A stretch of 14,035 nt of DNA, taken from Bacteroidota bacterium (GTDB taxonomy: Bacteria > Bacteroidota > Bacteroidia > NS11-12g > UBA9320). A program made the translations under genes and the position numbers. Each line of letters opens with the position of its first letter. Position 1 is the first letter of the stretch. Below, one piece after another: positions 1 through 6,463 of this stretch. The DNA is taken from contig JAHEKB010000036.1 of NCBI GenBank assembly GCA_024638525.1, positions 1 to 14,035 on the forward strand, given 5' to 3'. Below the pieces are notes generated by a model. It had not been told where the DNA came from, made no database searches, and was given only the letters and a program-made list of their open reading frames with translations.

Positions 1-408
1 GAGCAAATTGACAAATTTGCTTCCATGCGTCTGTTGAAGGACTACATTAATGAAAGACAAAAAGACATTCAGGAGCACAATAAACGTCATGGACTGGATC
101 TAAACAGCAGCAAGGTGAACGGAAGAAGCCTGACAAATGTTGGCGTATTTCGCAAGTATGTTGAATTCTATTTGAAGAATAACAATATGGTCAATACGGA
201 CTTGACGTGCATGGTTAGGCAATTGGCCCCAGGCTCAGAAGGACTACCCATTGAAGTTTATGCGTTCAGCAAGGATAAAAAATGGGTGAACTACGAAAGC
301 ATAATGGCTGATATATTCGATCACCTCATTGCCATTCTTCCCCAATTTGATCTGGAAGCTTTTCAAAATCCGAGCGGATCAGATTTTCAACTTTTAGCAA
401 AATCATAA
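1..408 (+). CDS. MscS-family mechanosensitive ion channel (YbdG-like), C-terminal part; 5' end outside window
   Basis: The reading frame is open from base 1, so the methionine at base 25 is probably internal and the gene starts before the window. About 135 residues are visible, and they correspond to the cytoplasmic C-terminal region of the long MscS-type channels related to E. coli YbdG. Recognisable stretches are TNVGVFRKYVEFYL, the MVRQLAPGSEGLPIEVYAF strand, and the ending with DIFDHLIAILPQF and NPSGSDF. These channels sit in the inner membrane and open on osmotic downshock to release solutes. The membrane-spanning and pore-lining part is not in view, so channel function is inferred from the family. 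The stop codon lies inside a perfect palindrome. The following gene is on the same strand 79 bp downstream, which makes cotranscription possible but unproven. Confidence 0.85.
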   Translation, partial: EQIDKFASMRLLKDYINERQKDIQEHNKRHGLDLNSSKVNGRSLTNVGVFRKYVEFYLKNNNMVNTDLTCMVRQLAPGSEGLPIEVYAFSKDKKWVNYESIMADIFDHLIAILPQFDLEAFQNPSGSDFQLLAKS

Positions 409-421
409 AGCTTTATGATTT
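400..421. repeat. Perfect 22-bp AT-rich palindrome over the channel gene's stop codon
   Basis: The half-site AAATCATAAAG at 400-410 is followed directly by its exact reverse complement CTTTATGATTT at 411-421. The TAA stop of the upstream channel gene (406-408) is inside it. As RNA it could form a stem of about 8-9 bp, but no run of U follows, so it is a poor intrinsic terminator. As DNA it could be a site for a dimeric regulator of the TonB-receptor gene, whose ATG lies 67 bp downstream. It does not match the classical Fur box well. The palindrome is certain; its function is inferred. Confidence 0.6.
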
Positions 422-453
422 ATACTAGGCTTTCAGGATACTAGAATGCCAGA
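422..453. repeat. Imperfect 16-bp tandem repeat upstream of the TonB receptor
   Basis: Two consecutive 16-bp units (422-437 and 438-453) both begin with ATACTAG and agree at 11 of 16 positions by eye. They lie between the palindrome at 400-421 and the receptor start. They could be part of a regulatory region, but a chance repeat this short cannot be excluded. Confidence 0.3.
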
Positions 454-487
454 ATATTTTGCTTAATTGGCTGTTAAATTCAAAAAA

Positions 488-2419
488 ATGAGAAGGTCTC
501 TCTCAATTAGTATTCTCTTGATCAGCGGCTTAGCCTCTGCTCAACTGACCCAACTGGACTCCTTAAAAGTCACCCCAAACAGACATTCCCAATCTTATTT
601 GGAAGCCGGCAGGTCCATGACCGTAATCCAATCCGAACAGATACGGAACATGCCGGTGACCACGGTAGATGAATTATTGCGATATGTTGCGGGTGTCAAC
701 TTAAATGCCCGTGGACCATTCGGGGTTCAATCGGATATAGGAATGAGGGGAAGTACGTTCTCACAAGTACTGGTGCTCATTGATAATGTTGACCTAAATG
801 ATCCTTTGACCGCCCATTTTAATAATTACATCCCAATACCTTTATCTGAGATTGAGCGTATTGACGTGATCAGAGGTCCAGCAGCAGCAGCTTATGGAGC
901 AGATGCGGTAGGTGGTGTCATTCACATACAGACCAAGATCTTCCTGGCAGAAAAAGTGGATCAGCACACAGAATCAAATGGACAATTCTCTTTTGGTGAT
1001 CACGGACTTTATACTAGCGATCTGTCTGTGTCTACGGGTATAGGATCTGTTCTCTTAAGTGCCGGAATGAAATCAAGCCGTTCTCAGGGTGAGAAAATGC
1101 CAAATCCAAATTTTCCTATTCCCAGCGACGACAGCATTCAACATAATACGTTCGATCTGAATACTTACACGCTAGCAGCGGCTTATTTACCAAACCGACA
1201 TTGGAAGCTAGAATGGAGAAGTAGTCTCGACCGCAGGGATTTTGCAGCCAAATACTTCTACACAGCCAGCATTTTTGATGAATCGCAAGAAGAAGTCTCG
1301 GCCTATTGGCACCAGCTCAATGTGGAGCGCAAACGAAAGTCACACAGCTCTCAGCTAAGCTTGGGATACAAGCAGACTAAAGATGTCTTTGTATTCAATC
1401 CACTTTTTGCGGCAAACGAGCACGAACTTTCCAAGTACTTCTTCAACCTAACACATGGAATTTCCCTCCACAAAAACCAGCGACTGAGCTTTGGTGTTCA
1501 GGCTGAGCGTCAGGAAATAGTGAGCACTGACAGGGGGAACCACGAGAAAATGGGCATTGGAATTTATGGGATTTATGGTTTCCGTTGGAATAAATTACAC
1601 TCCAATGCCAGTGTGCGTTTTGAATTTGATGAAAACTTTGGTTTAGAGTTTATTCCACAATTGGCAGTTTCCTATGCTCGAAATAATTGGCTAATGCAGT
1701 CCTCGATCGGCAAAGCCGTTAGAGCCGCAGATTTTACTGAACGTTATGTTGCCCATCTCATCCCCAATTTGAGCCCCGGAAGAAACCTAGGCAATCCGGA
1801 CCTTCTAGCTGAGCGCTCGTATACTGCAGATTTCAGCCTTTCTAGGTCGCTGGGCTTTGCGCGTATACAAGCAGGTCTATTTCATCGTTGGTCGATGGAT
1901 TTGATCGATTACAGCTTGACCAACAGCAATGAGATTAATAATTTAACCAACCTTCAACCTAACGAGAACTATCTCTTTGCGCTAAACATTTCTGAAAGTA
2001 GATGTACGGGACTGGAATTTCAGGCTTCAGCACCAATCGAGGGAAGAAATTACTCCATTGCTCCCATCCTGAGCTACACCTATTTGAAAACAAGCAATCC
2101 GGAAAGGAAACTGACCAAATACCTATCTAACCACCCCAGTCATTCCCTGGCTCTGCAACTCATGATGAATTATTCATTCCTTTTCGCAAATCTGGGATTG
2201 AACCATATACAACGACATGCAGAGCACATAGAGGAAATTAAAGCAGAGGTCCCTGCCTCGTACAGCTTGTTGAATTTGAGAATAGGAGTGCAATTGAGCA
2301 ATGCTAGATTGAAAATCTTCAGCAATATGTATAACCTCTTAGATACTAAATATCAAGAAATACCGGGAGCTCAGATGCCCGGTCGCTGGATGGCCTGTGG
2401 CCTCAGTTGGAATCTATAA
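488..2419 (+). CDS. TonB-dependent outer-membrane receptor (BtuB-like architecture)
   Basis: A 643-residue outer-membrane transporter that would import a scarce ligand with energy from TonB-ExbBD. The ATG at 488 is preferred over an upstream TTG at 467. It gives a clean signal peptide of about 18 residues (MRRSLS, a hydrophobic core, then LASA before Gln19), and the TTG comes directly after an in-frame stop at 464-466. After cleavage the sequence DSLKVTPNR (residues 24-32) resembles the BtuB TonB box and linker. The plug domain (about 40-150) contains VDELLRYVAGV, the GMRGS motif, VLVLIDNVDLND, and IERIDVIRGPAAAAYGADAVGGVI. The rest should form the 22-strand barrel, ending YQEIPGAQMPGRW and GLSWNL. 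The small size and the lack of a carboxypeptidase-like N-terminal domain set it apart from SusC-type receptors. The ligand is unknown: cobalamin, siderophore or metal are all possible. No SusD, ABC or cobalamin genes are adjacent. Confidence 0.9.
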   Translation: MRRSLSISILLISGLASAQLTQLDSLKVTPNRHSQSYLEAGRSMTVIQSEQIRNMPVTTVDELLRYVAGVNLNARGPFGVQSDIGMRGSTFSQVLVLIDNVDLNDPLTAHFNNYIPIPLSEIERIDVIRGPAAAAYGADAVGGVIHIQTKIFLAEKVDQHTESNGQFSFGDHGLYTSDLSVSTGIGSVLLSAGMKSSRSQGEKMPNPNFPIPSDDSIQHNTFDLNTYTLAAAYLPNRHWKLEWRSSLDRRDFAAKYFYTASIFDESQEEVSAYWHQLNVERKRKSHSSQLSLGYKQTKDVFVFNPLFAANEHELSKYFFNLTHGISLHKNQRLSFGVQAERQEIVSTDRGNHEKMGIGIYGIYGFRWNKLHSNASVRFEFDENFGLEFIPQLAVSYARNNWLMQSSIGKAVRAADFTERYVAHLIPNLSPGRNLGNPDLLAERSYTADFSLSRSLGFARIQAGLFHRWSMDLIDYSLTNSNEINNLTNLQPNENYLFALNISESRCTGLEFQASAPIEGRNYSIAPILSYTYLKTSNPERKLTKYLSNHPSHSLALQLMMNYSFLFANLGLNHIQRHAEHIEEIKAEVPASYSLLNLRIGVQLSNARLKIFSNMYNLLDTKYQEIPGAQMPGRWMACGLSWNL

Positions 2420-2446
2420 AAAAAGCCCTCACTTGAGGGCTTTTTT
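2418..2446. terminator. Bidirectional intrinsic terminator between convergent genes
   Basis: A GC-rich hairpin has arms GCCCTC (2425-2430) and GAGGGC (2435-2440) around an ACTT loop. A run of A precedes it and a run of six T follows. The symmetry allows it to end transcription of the TonB-receptor gene on the plus strand, beginning right at its stop codon, and of the htrA-type gene on the minus strand, which stops at 2470. Confidence 0.9.
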
Positions 2447-2469
2447 AATTTTAATCAATTTAGATCGCG

Positions 2470-3918
2470 CTACTCCAGGCGCAAAGCATAGGCTTCTTTA
2501 GTCCCGTCTGCACGGACACCTTCAATGAGAACAGCACCCTTTTTATTCTCCAATGCCTTCTGTACATCTTGGGTAGTGAAAACAGGAGATTTATCAATTT
2601 GAACAATGACAAATCCATCTTTCAAACCGATTTCCTCGAATGGTCCTTTTCCAATTTTACTAAGTCTGACTCCGTTGCGGATCTTAAGTTTCAATTTTTC
2701 ATTTCTGCTGATGTTCTCCAATTCAGCACCTAGAATTTTTTTCTCATCCCTCGCTATTTCAGTGCTGATTTCATCTTTTCCCTCTCTGCTGAGCAAAGTG
2801 ATACCTAAGGTTTTTAATTTGCCTTCTCTACTGACTTTGACATTGACCTTGTCTCCTGGATAATACTTACTGATTTGCTCTTGAAGTTCAGAAGACTTAT
2901 TCACTTCTTCACCATTGATACTCAAAACCACATCTCCTTCTTTCAACCCTCCTTTATCTCCTGCTCCACCTTCAATCACTTGTGGAATATATACTCCCTT
3001 TAGTTCGCTCAAGCCTTTCTCTTCCGCAAGTTCTTGTGTAATATCCTGTATGCGTACCCCCAAAAGTGCTCGTTTCACTTCTCCATATTTTAATAGGTCG
3101 TCCAATATCTTTTTGGCTAGATTTATAGGAATAGCAAAGGAATAACCGCTATAAGATCCCGTTCTGGATGCTATAGCTGTATTAATGCCAATTAGTTGCC
3201 CGCTGGTATTGACCAACGCACCTCCACTGTTTCCTGGATTGACTGCTGCATCGGTTTGAATAAAGTTCTCAATGGCATATTCCCCGCCTTTTTGCCTCAA
3301 TAGATTGATGTTTCTTCCTTTTGCACTGACAATGCCCGCCGTTACGGTCGAAGTCAAGTTGAATGGATTGCCCACGGCAACCACCCACTCACCCACTTTG
3401 AGCTCATCGCTGTTTCCAAATTTCAAAAAGGCCATTCCTTCATCCTCAATCTTTAATAAGGCGAGATCAGTTTCTGGATCAGTACCCACCACTTCTGCCA
3501 CATAGCTTCTCTTGTCATCAAGGGTTACCTCTACTTTTTCAGCATTCTCCACTACGTGGTTATTGGTGGCTATATAACCGTCCTCGGTTATGATTACCCC
3601 TGAACCGGTGGCTTGCTGAGGTTGCTGAGGCATGAGCGGGTTGTCAAAAAAGCCAAAGGGGTCAAAAAACTGTGGTTGGTTTGATGTCTGTCTAGCAATC
3701 GTGGTTGTAATATGAACCACTGCAGGGGTTGCCATTTCTGCCACAGATACAAAGTCAGCAGACGGAACATCTGTCAATTGTTCAGTCTTTGTGAATTGCG
3801 CATTCTGATAATCCTGAAGACTTTGGGCCCCATTTCTGGACGTAATTAATGAATTAATTCCCAATGCAACCAGTCCCCCAACTACTGCGATTGTTAAAAT
3901 TCCAAGTACTTTTTTCAT
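2470..3918 (-). CDS. htrA: Do/HtrA-family periplasmic serine protease (DegP/DegQ-like)
   Basis: A 482-residue trypsin-fold protease and chaperone that degrades or refolds damaged envelope proteins. An N-terminal hydrophobic segment (residues 4-25) is a membrane anchor or uncleaved signal sequence and directs it to the periplasm. The catalytic triad is visible as His121 (NNHVV), Asp151 (TDLALL) and Ser231 (GNSGGALV). Two PDZ regions follow, about 283-378 (starting LLGVRIQDIT, with GLKEGDVVLSINGEEV) and about 395-480, where the second keeps GLKDGFVIVQIDK. Length and two-PDZ architecture match DegP/DegQ rather than single-PDZ DegS. A Q-, P- and F-rich loop at about 80-102 precedes the catalytic domain and is the usual position of the regulatory LA loop. 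It is convergent with the TonB receptor and divergent from an ECF sigma gene. Which Deg paralogue it corresponds to cannot be told from sequence alone. Confidence 0.95.
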   Translation of the reverse strand: MKKVLGILTIAVVGGLVALGINSLITSRNGAQSLQDYQNAQFTKTEQLTDVPSADFVSVAEMATPAVVHITTTIARQTSNQPQFFDPFGFFDNPLMPQQPQQATGSGVIITEDGYIATNNHVVENAEKVEVTLDDKRSYVAEVVGTDPETDLALLKIEDEGMAFLKFGNSDELKVGEWVVAVGNPFNLTSTVTAGIVSAKGRNINLLRQKGGEYAIENFIQTDAAVNPGNSGGALVNTSGQLIGINTAIASRTGSYSGYSFAIPINLAKKILDDLLKYGEVKRALLGVRIQDITQELAEEKGLSELKGVYIPQVIEGGAGDKGGLKEGDVVLSINGEEVNKSSELQEQISKYYPGDKVNVKVSREGKLKTLGITLLSREGKDEISTEIARDEKKILGAELENISRNEKLKLKIRNGVRLSKIGKGPFEEIGLKDGFVIVQIDKSPVFTTQDVQKALENKKGAVLIEGVRADGTKEAYALRLE

Positions 3919-4126
3919 GTTTATTACCTTTTTAATTCTTGTTTTTCAAAAACTGTACCGAATTACCTTCCATGGGCTTCGGTCTGCCAACTTTAGTCAA
4001 GCTGCCAAAAATGCTTAAATTTGAGGAACGAAAACTAAAGTTTTTCTATGATTCAAACGGGTGGCGCATACTTTTTTTTACTACCCATTTACCTTTCTCG
4101 ATTAATTCATATTAACTATCTACTAA
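3919..4126. promoter_or_regulatory. Divergent intergenic region between htrA and the sigma-factor operon
   Basis: This 208-bp AT-rich gap must carry the promoters of both divergent units. On the plus strand, TAAATTTG at 4016-4023 is an exact match to the Bacteroidota -7 consensus TAnnTTTG. A TTTAG at 3992-3996 sits at roughly the right distance for a -33 element but is not a clean TTG. A direct repeat CTGCCAA occurs at 3984-3990 and 4002-4008, 18 bp apart and overlapping that upstream zone. A weak hairpin can form from GGGTGG (4059-4064) and CTACCC (4081-4086) in what would be the leader. I found no exact TAnnTTTG on the minus strand for htrA, which would fit use of an alternative sigma factor but does not prove it. 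Confidence 0.4.
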
Positions 4127-4696
4127 ATGTTGGGTCTTAATCGCTTATCAGACCATAGAGTTATTGAACGGATAAGACAGGGCGATGAGCATATGCTCGT
4201 TCACCTGTACAAAGACCATTATACTATGATTAGAAATTTTGTTTTGAAAAACAACGGGAATGAGGATGCAGTAGAAGACATATTGCAAGAAAGCGTAATA
4301 GCGGTCTGGAGAAATGTACAAAAATCTGAGTTTCTCCTGCAATCCAAATTGAGCACCTATGTGATGGCAATCTCTAAGAATTTGTGGTTTAAAGAATTGC
4401 GTAAAAAGTCCAAATTCAAGTATGTTGATGAATCAGTTACGGAGAATATGCATCAACAAAGTGAACCCATGCAATTAGACATGGACCAACACATCATTGT
4501 TCAAATGGTAGAGGAAATGGATGAAACTTGTAGAAGACTTTTATCCTATTTCTATTTCGACGGCTTGGACAATAAGTTGATCGCAGAAAAACTGGGATTT
4601 TCAAATACGAATTCCGTCAAATCAAAAAAGTACCAATGCTTTAAAAAACTTCAAGCAAAGGTCTTGGATAATTACAGGAAGGACGACCTCCTATAG
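4127..4696 (+). CDS. ECF-type RNA polymerase sigma-70 factor
   Basis: A 189-residue protein with the two-domain layout of group 4 (ECF) sigma factors. Region 2 spans about residues 24-95, including EDILQESVIAVWRN (core-binding helix) and STYVMAISKNLWFKELRKK (-10 recognition). A linker follows, then region 4 (about 125-178), with CRRLLSYFYFDGL, the helix-turn-helix IAEKLGFSNTNSVKSKKYQC and FKKLQ. It would direct RNA polymerase to a dedicated promoter set. The next gene begins 2 bp after its stop and encodes a single-span membrane protein placed where an anti-sigma factor is expected. The ATG at 4127 is the first in the frame and gives full family length. Targets are unknown; the divergent htrA and its own operon are candidates by inference. 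Confidence 0.9.
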   Translation: MLGLNRLSDHRVIERIRQGDEHMLVHLYKDHYTMIRNFVLKNNGNEDAVEDILQESVIAVWRNVQKSEFLLQSKLSTYVMAISKNLWFKELRKKSKFKYVDESVTENMHQQSEPMQLDMDQHIIVQMVEEMDETCRRLLSYFYFDGLDNKLIAEKLGFSNTNSVKSKKYQCFKKLQAKVLDNYRKDDLL

Positions 4697-4698
4697 CC

Positions 4699-5700
4699 AT
4701 GCAAATGGACGAAAAGACATATCACCTGATTGATCAGTATCTGCAAGGAGAGCTGAGTGGAAGAGCTTTGGATGAATTTAAAGTGCGTCTAAAGAATCCC
4801 GAATTCCACAAGGCCGTGGAGCAACAACGCGCTATCATAAATGCTGTGCAAGATGTGCGTAAGCGCGAGTTAAAGCAATACATCACTGAGAATAAGAAGT
4901 CTGGATACATACAAAACCAGTGGGGCAGCAAGTGGACCTATGCTTCAGCGGCAATTGTCCTTTTGTTCGTCTCTGCCTTTTTCATTATTAAGTTTTTTGT
5001 CAATCAACCCCAAACTAGTTTGAGCTCGGAAACAGAGTCGGCAGATCAAGAATTGGCTATTGTTGATTCTGGAACCACACAAATTGACAGCCAAACCTTA
5101 GCCATCGAAGATCAAGCCCCGCCTAACCCCATGGAACTAATAGAATCGGAACTCACTGAAGAACCATCTTCAGACAGTGTGGAGCAAATTCAAGAAGATG
5201 GAGATGGTACACTTGAGTCAATGGATGAATCGCCACCAATAACCGAAGATGCCACGCCATTGACACCCGCAGAAGTTGAGATACGAAAAGACGAGAAACT
5301 GGGAAGTGATATAGTATTGATTCCTACATTCTCTCCAAATTTCGACGAAGACAATACGGTTGGAATTAGCTCTGCAAGACGCAAGGCTGTAAGCAAAGAT
5401 TCAGGCGCCGAAGCTGATAAAGAAGAAGTGGAATCCGTTACGCCTGAAGATCAACTGAGAAACCTTAAGTTAAATGTGGAATACTGGAAATCCCCGATAA
5501 ATTTCGAAGGATACCAATATCAAGGATCTGTTTTGAAACTCTACGAAATCGATCAAAACAGCAGTGTGGAATACATCCAATTGGATGATAGACTATACCT
5601 AAAGATGGGCAAGGAATACTACTTCCTTGAAAAGAACGGAGAGTACAATAAATTTGTGCCCGTAACCAATCAGACCCTCTTGAAGGTATTGAATGAGTAG
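4699..5700 (+). CDS. Putative anti-sigma factor / envelope sensor, single-span membrane protein with unrecognised C-terminal domain
   Basis: A 333-residue protein in four visible parts. Residues 1-79 are predicted cytoplasmic and helical; they begin with TYHLIDQYLQGELSG, which resembles the short helical N-terminus of Bacteroidota anti-sigma-like proteins and lacks the His/Cys zinc site of ZAS-type anti-sigma factors. One transmembrane helix lies at about 80-101. An extremely acidic Ser/Thr/Pro/Glu-rich linker follows, with 25 Asp/Glu and no Lys/Arg in residues 102-195. A C-terminal domain of about 85 residues (250-333) is rich in aromatics, with VEYWKSPINFEGYQYQG and LKMGKEYYFLEKNG, and should lie in the periplasm. 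I do not recognise this last domain. The anti-sigma role is inferred from position 2 bp after an ECF sigma gene and from topology. The start at 4699 is preferred for spacing; Met3 at 4705 is an alternative. The gene overlaps dapF by 8 bp. Confidence 0.75.
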   Translation: MQMDEKTYHLIDQYLQGELSGRALDEFKVRLKNPEFHKAVEQQRAIINAVQDVRKRELKQYITENKKSGYIQNQWGSKWTYASAAIVLLFVSAFFIIKFFVNQPQTSLSSETESADQELAIVDSGTTQIDSQTLAIEDQAPPNPMELIESELTEEPSSDSVEQIQEDGDGTLESMDESPPITEDATPLTPAEVEIRKDEKLGSDIVLIPTFSPNFDEDNTVGISSARRKAVSKDSGAEADKEEVESVTPEDQLRNLKLNVEYWKSPINFEGYQYQGSVLKLYEIDQNSSVEYIQLDDRLYLKMGKEYYFLEKNGEYNKFVPVTNQTLLKVLNE

Positions 5701-6463
5701 AATCCCCTTTAAAAAGTATCAGGGTACCGGAAATGACTTTGTCATTGTAGAAGGCCCAATTGAATTGAGCAGTGCTCAAATACAACAGTTTTGCGAACGT
5801 AAATTTGGGGTAGGTGCTGATGGTTTAATCATCATGAACCGCAGTTCAGAATTGGACTTTGACATGTTCTACTACAATTCTGATGGATCAAGTAGTTTTT
5901 GTGGAAACGGAAGCCGATGCGCCGTTCTTTACGCCAAACATCACGGTTGGATTAGCAATAAGTGCGAGTTCACTTCCAATGACGGCAGGCACACAGCCAA
6001 AATCATTGGAAATTGGGTAGAGGTGGCCATGCATAATGTGAGTGAGGTAGTTGCTTTTGGAGAAGATTGTCTTATAAACACGGGCTCTCCGCACTACTTG
6101 AGTTTTCGAGATGAGATAGCAGAAATGGAAGTGCTTAATGCGGCAAGGGCCATTCGATATTCTAAGCCCTTTGCTCAAGATGGAATCAACGTCAATTTCA
6201 TTGAAGAAAGAGAAGATGGGCTCGCAATTCGGACCTATGAACGGGGTGTGGAAGATGAAACCTTGAGCTGTGGCACTGGAGTTACTGCTGCTGCGCTTGC
6301 ATATGCTTCTAAATATCCTGAAAAAGGCTTACTGGCGGTAAAGGTCAATACACCGGGTGGCAATTTAGAAGTCAAATTTGTATATGGAGAACAAGGCTTT
6401 CATGACATCTACCTTTGCGGGCCTGCTCAATACGTATTTCAAGGCGAAATAGACCTTATTTGA
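5693..6463 (+). CDS. dapF: Diaminopimelate epimerase
   Basis: A 256-residue PLP-independent racemase that converts LL- to meso-diaminopimelate, the cross-linking residue of Gram-negative peptidoglycan and the precursor of lysine. It acts in the cytoplasm. Both catalytic cysteines are present: Cys70 in the first-half motif FCGNGSRC and Cys193 in LSCGTGVTAAA. Other family signatures are YQGTGNDFV near the N-terminus, FGVGADGLI, YYNSDGS, GSPHYL, and YERGVEDETLSCGTG. Length is normal for the family. Its ATG overlaps the stop of the upstream membrane-protein gene by 8 bp, so the two are probably translationally coupled and dapF belongs to the sigma-factor transcription unit. Its 3' end overlaps the convergent ABC permease gene by 8 bp, so no terminator fits between them. 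Confidence 0.97.
   Translation: MSRIPFKKYQGTGNDFVIVEGPIELSSAQIQQFCERKFGVGADGLIIMNRSSELDFDMFYYNSDGSSSFCGNGSRCAVLYAKHHGWISNKCEFTSNDGRHTAKIIGNWVEVAMHNVSEVVAFGEDCLINTGSPHYLSFRDEIAEMEVLNAARAIRYSKPFAQDGINVNFIEEREDGLAIRTYERGVEDETLSCGTGVTAAALAYASKYPEKGLLAVKVNTPGGNLEVKFVYGEQGFHDIYLCGPAQYVFQGEIDLI

Noticed and set aside
400..421. The palindrome as a Fur box
   Set aside because: It lacks the TGATAAT/ATTATCA half-sites of the classical box, so I keep it as an unassigned palindrome.
467..487. TTG at 467 as start of the TonB receptor, adding seven residues
   Set aside because: It directly follows an in-frame stop and adds a lysine-containing leader that does not improve the signal peptide; ATG at 488 gives a standard one.
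2606..3505. Several plus-strand open frames opposite htrA
   Set aside because: They have low-complexity Ser/Pro/Leu composition and no family resemblance; they are antisense shadows of a clear protease gene.
3609..3632. Tandem TTGCTGAGG units within htrA
   Set aside because: Only two copies, explained by the Pro-Gln-Gln repeat in the protein's low-complexity loop.
4059..4086. Hairpin GGGTGG/CTACCC with a T-rich loop as terminator or riboswitch before the sigma gene
   Set aside because: Stem is short with a G-T pair and a 16-base loop; the T run is in the loop, not after the stem.
5465..6178. Minus-strand open frames opposite the membrane-protein gene and dapF
   Set aside because: No recognisable domains, and the opposite strand carries well-supported genes.
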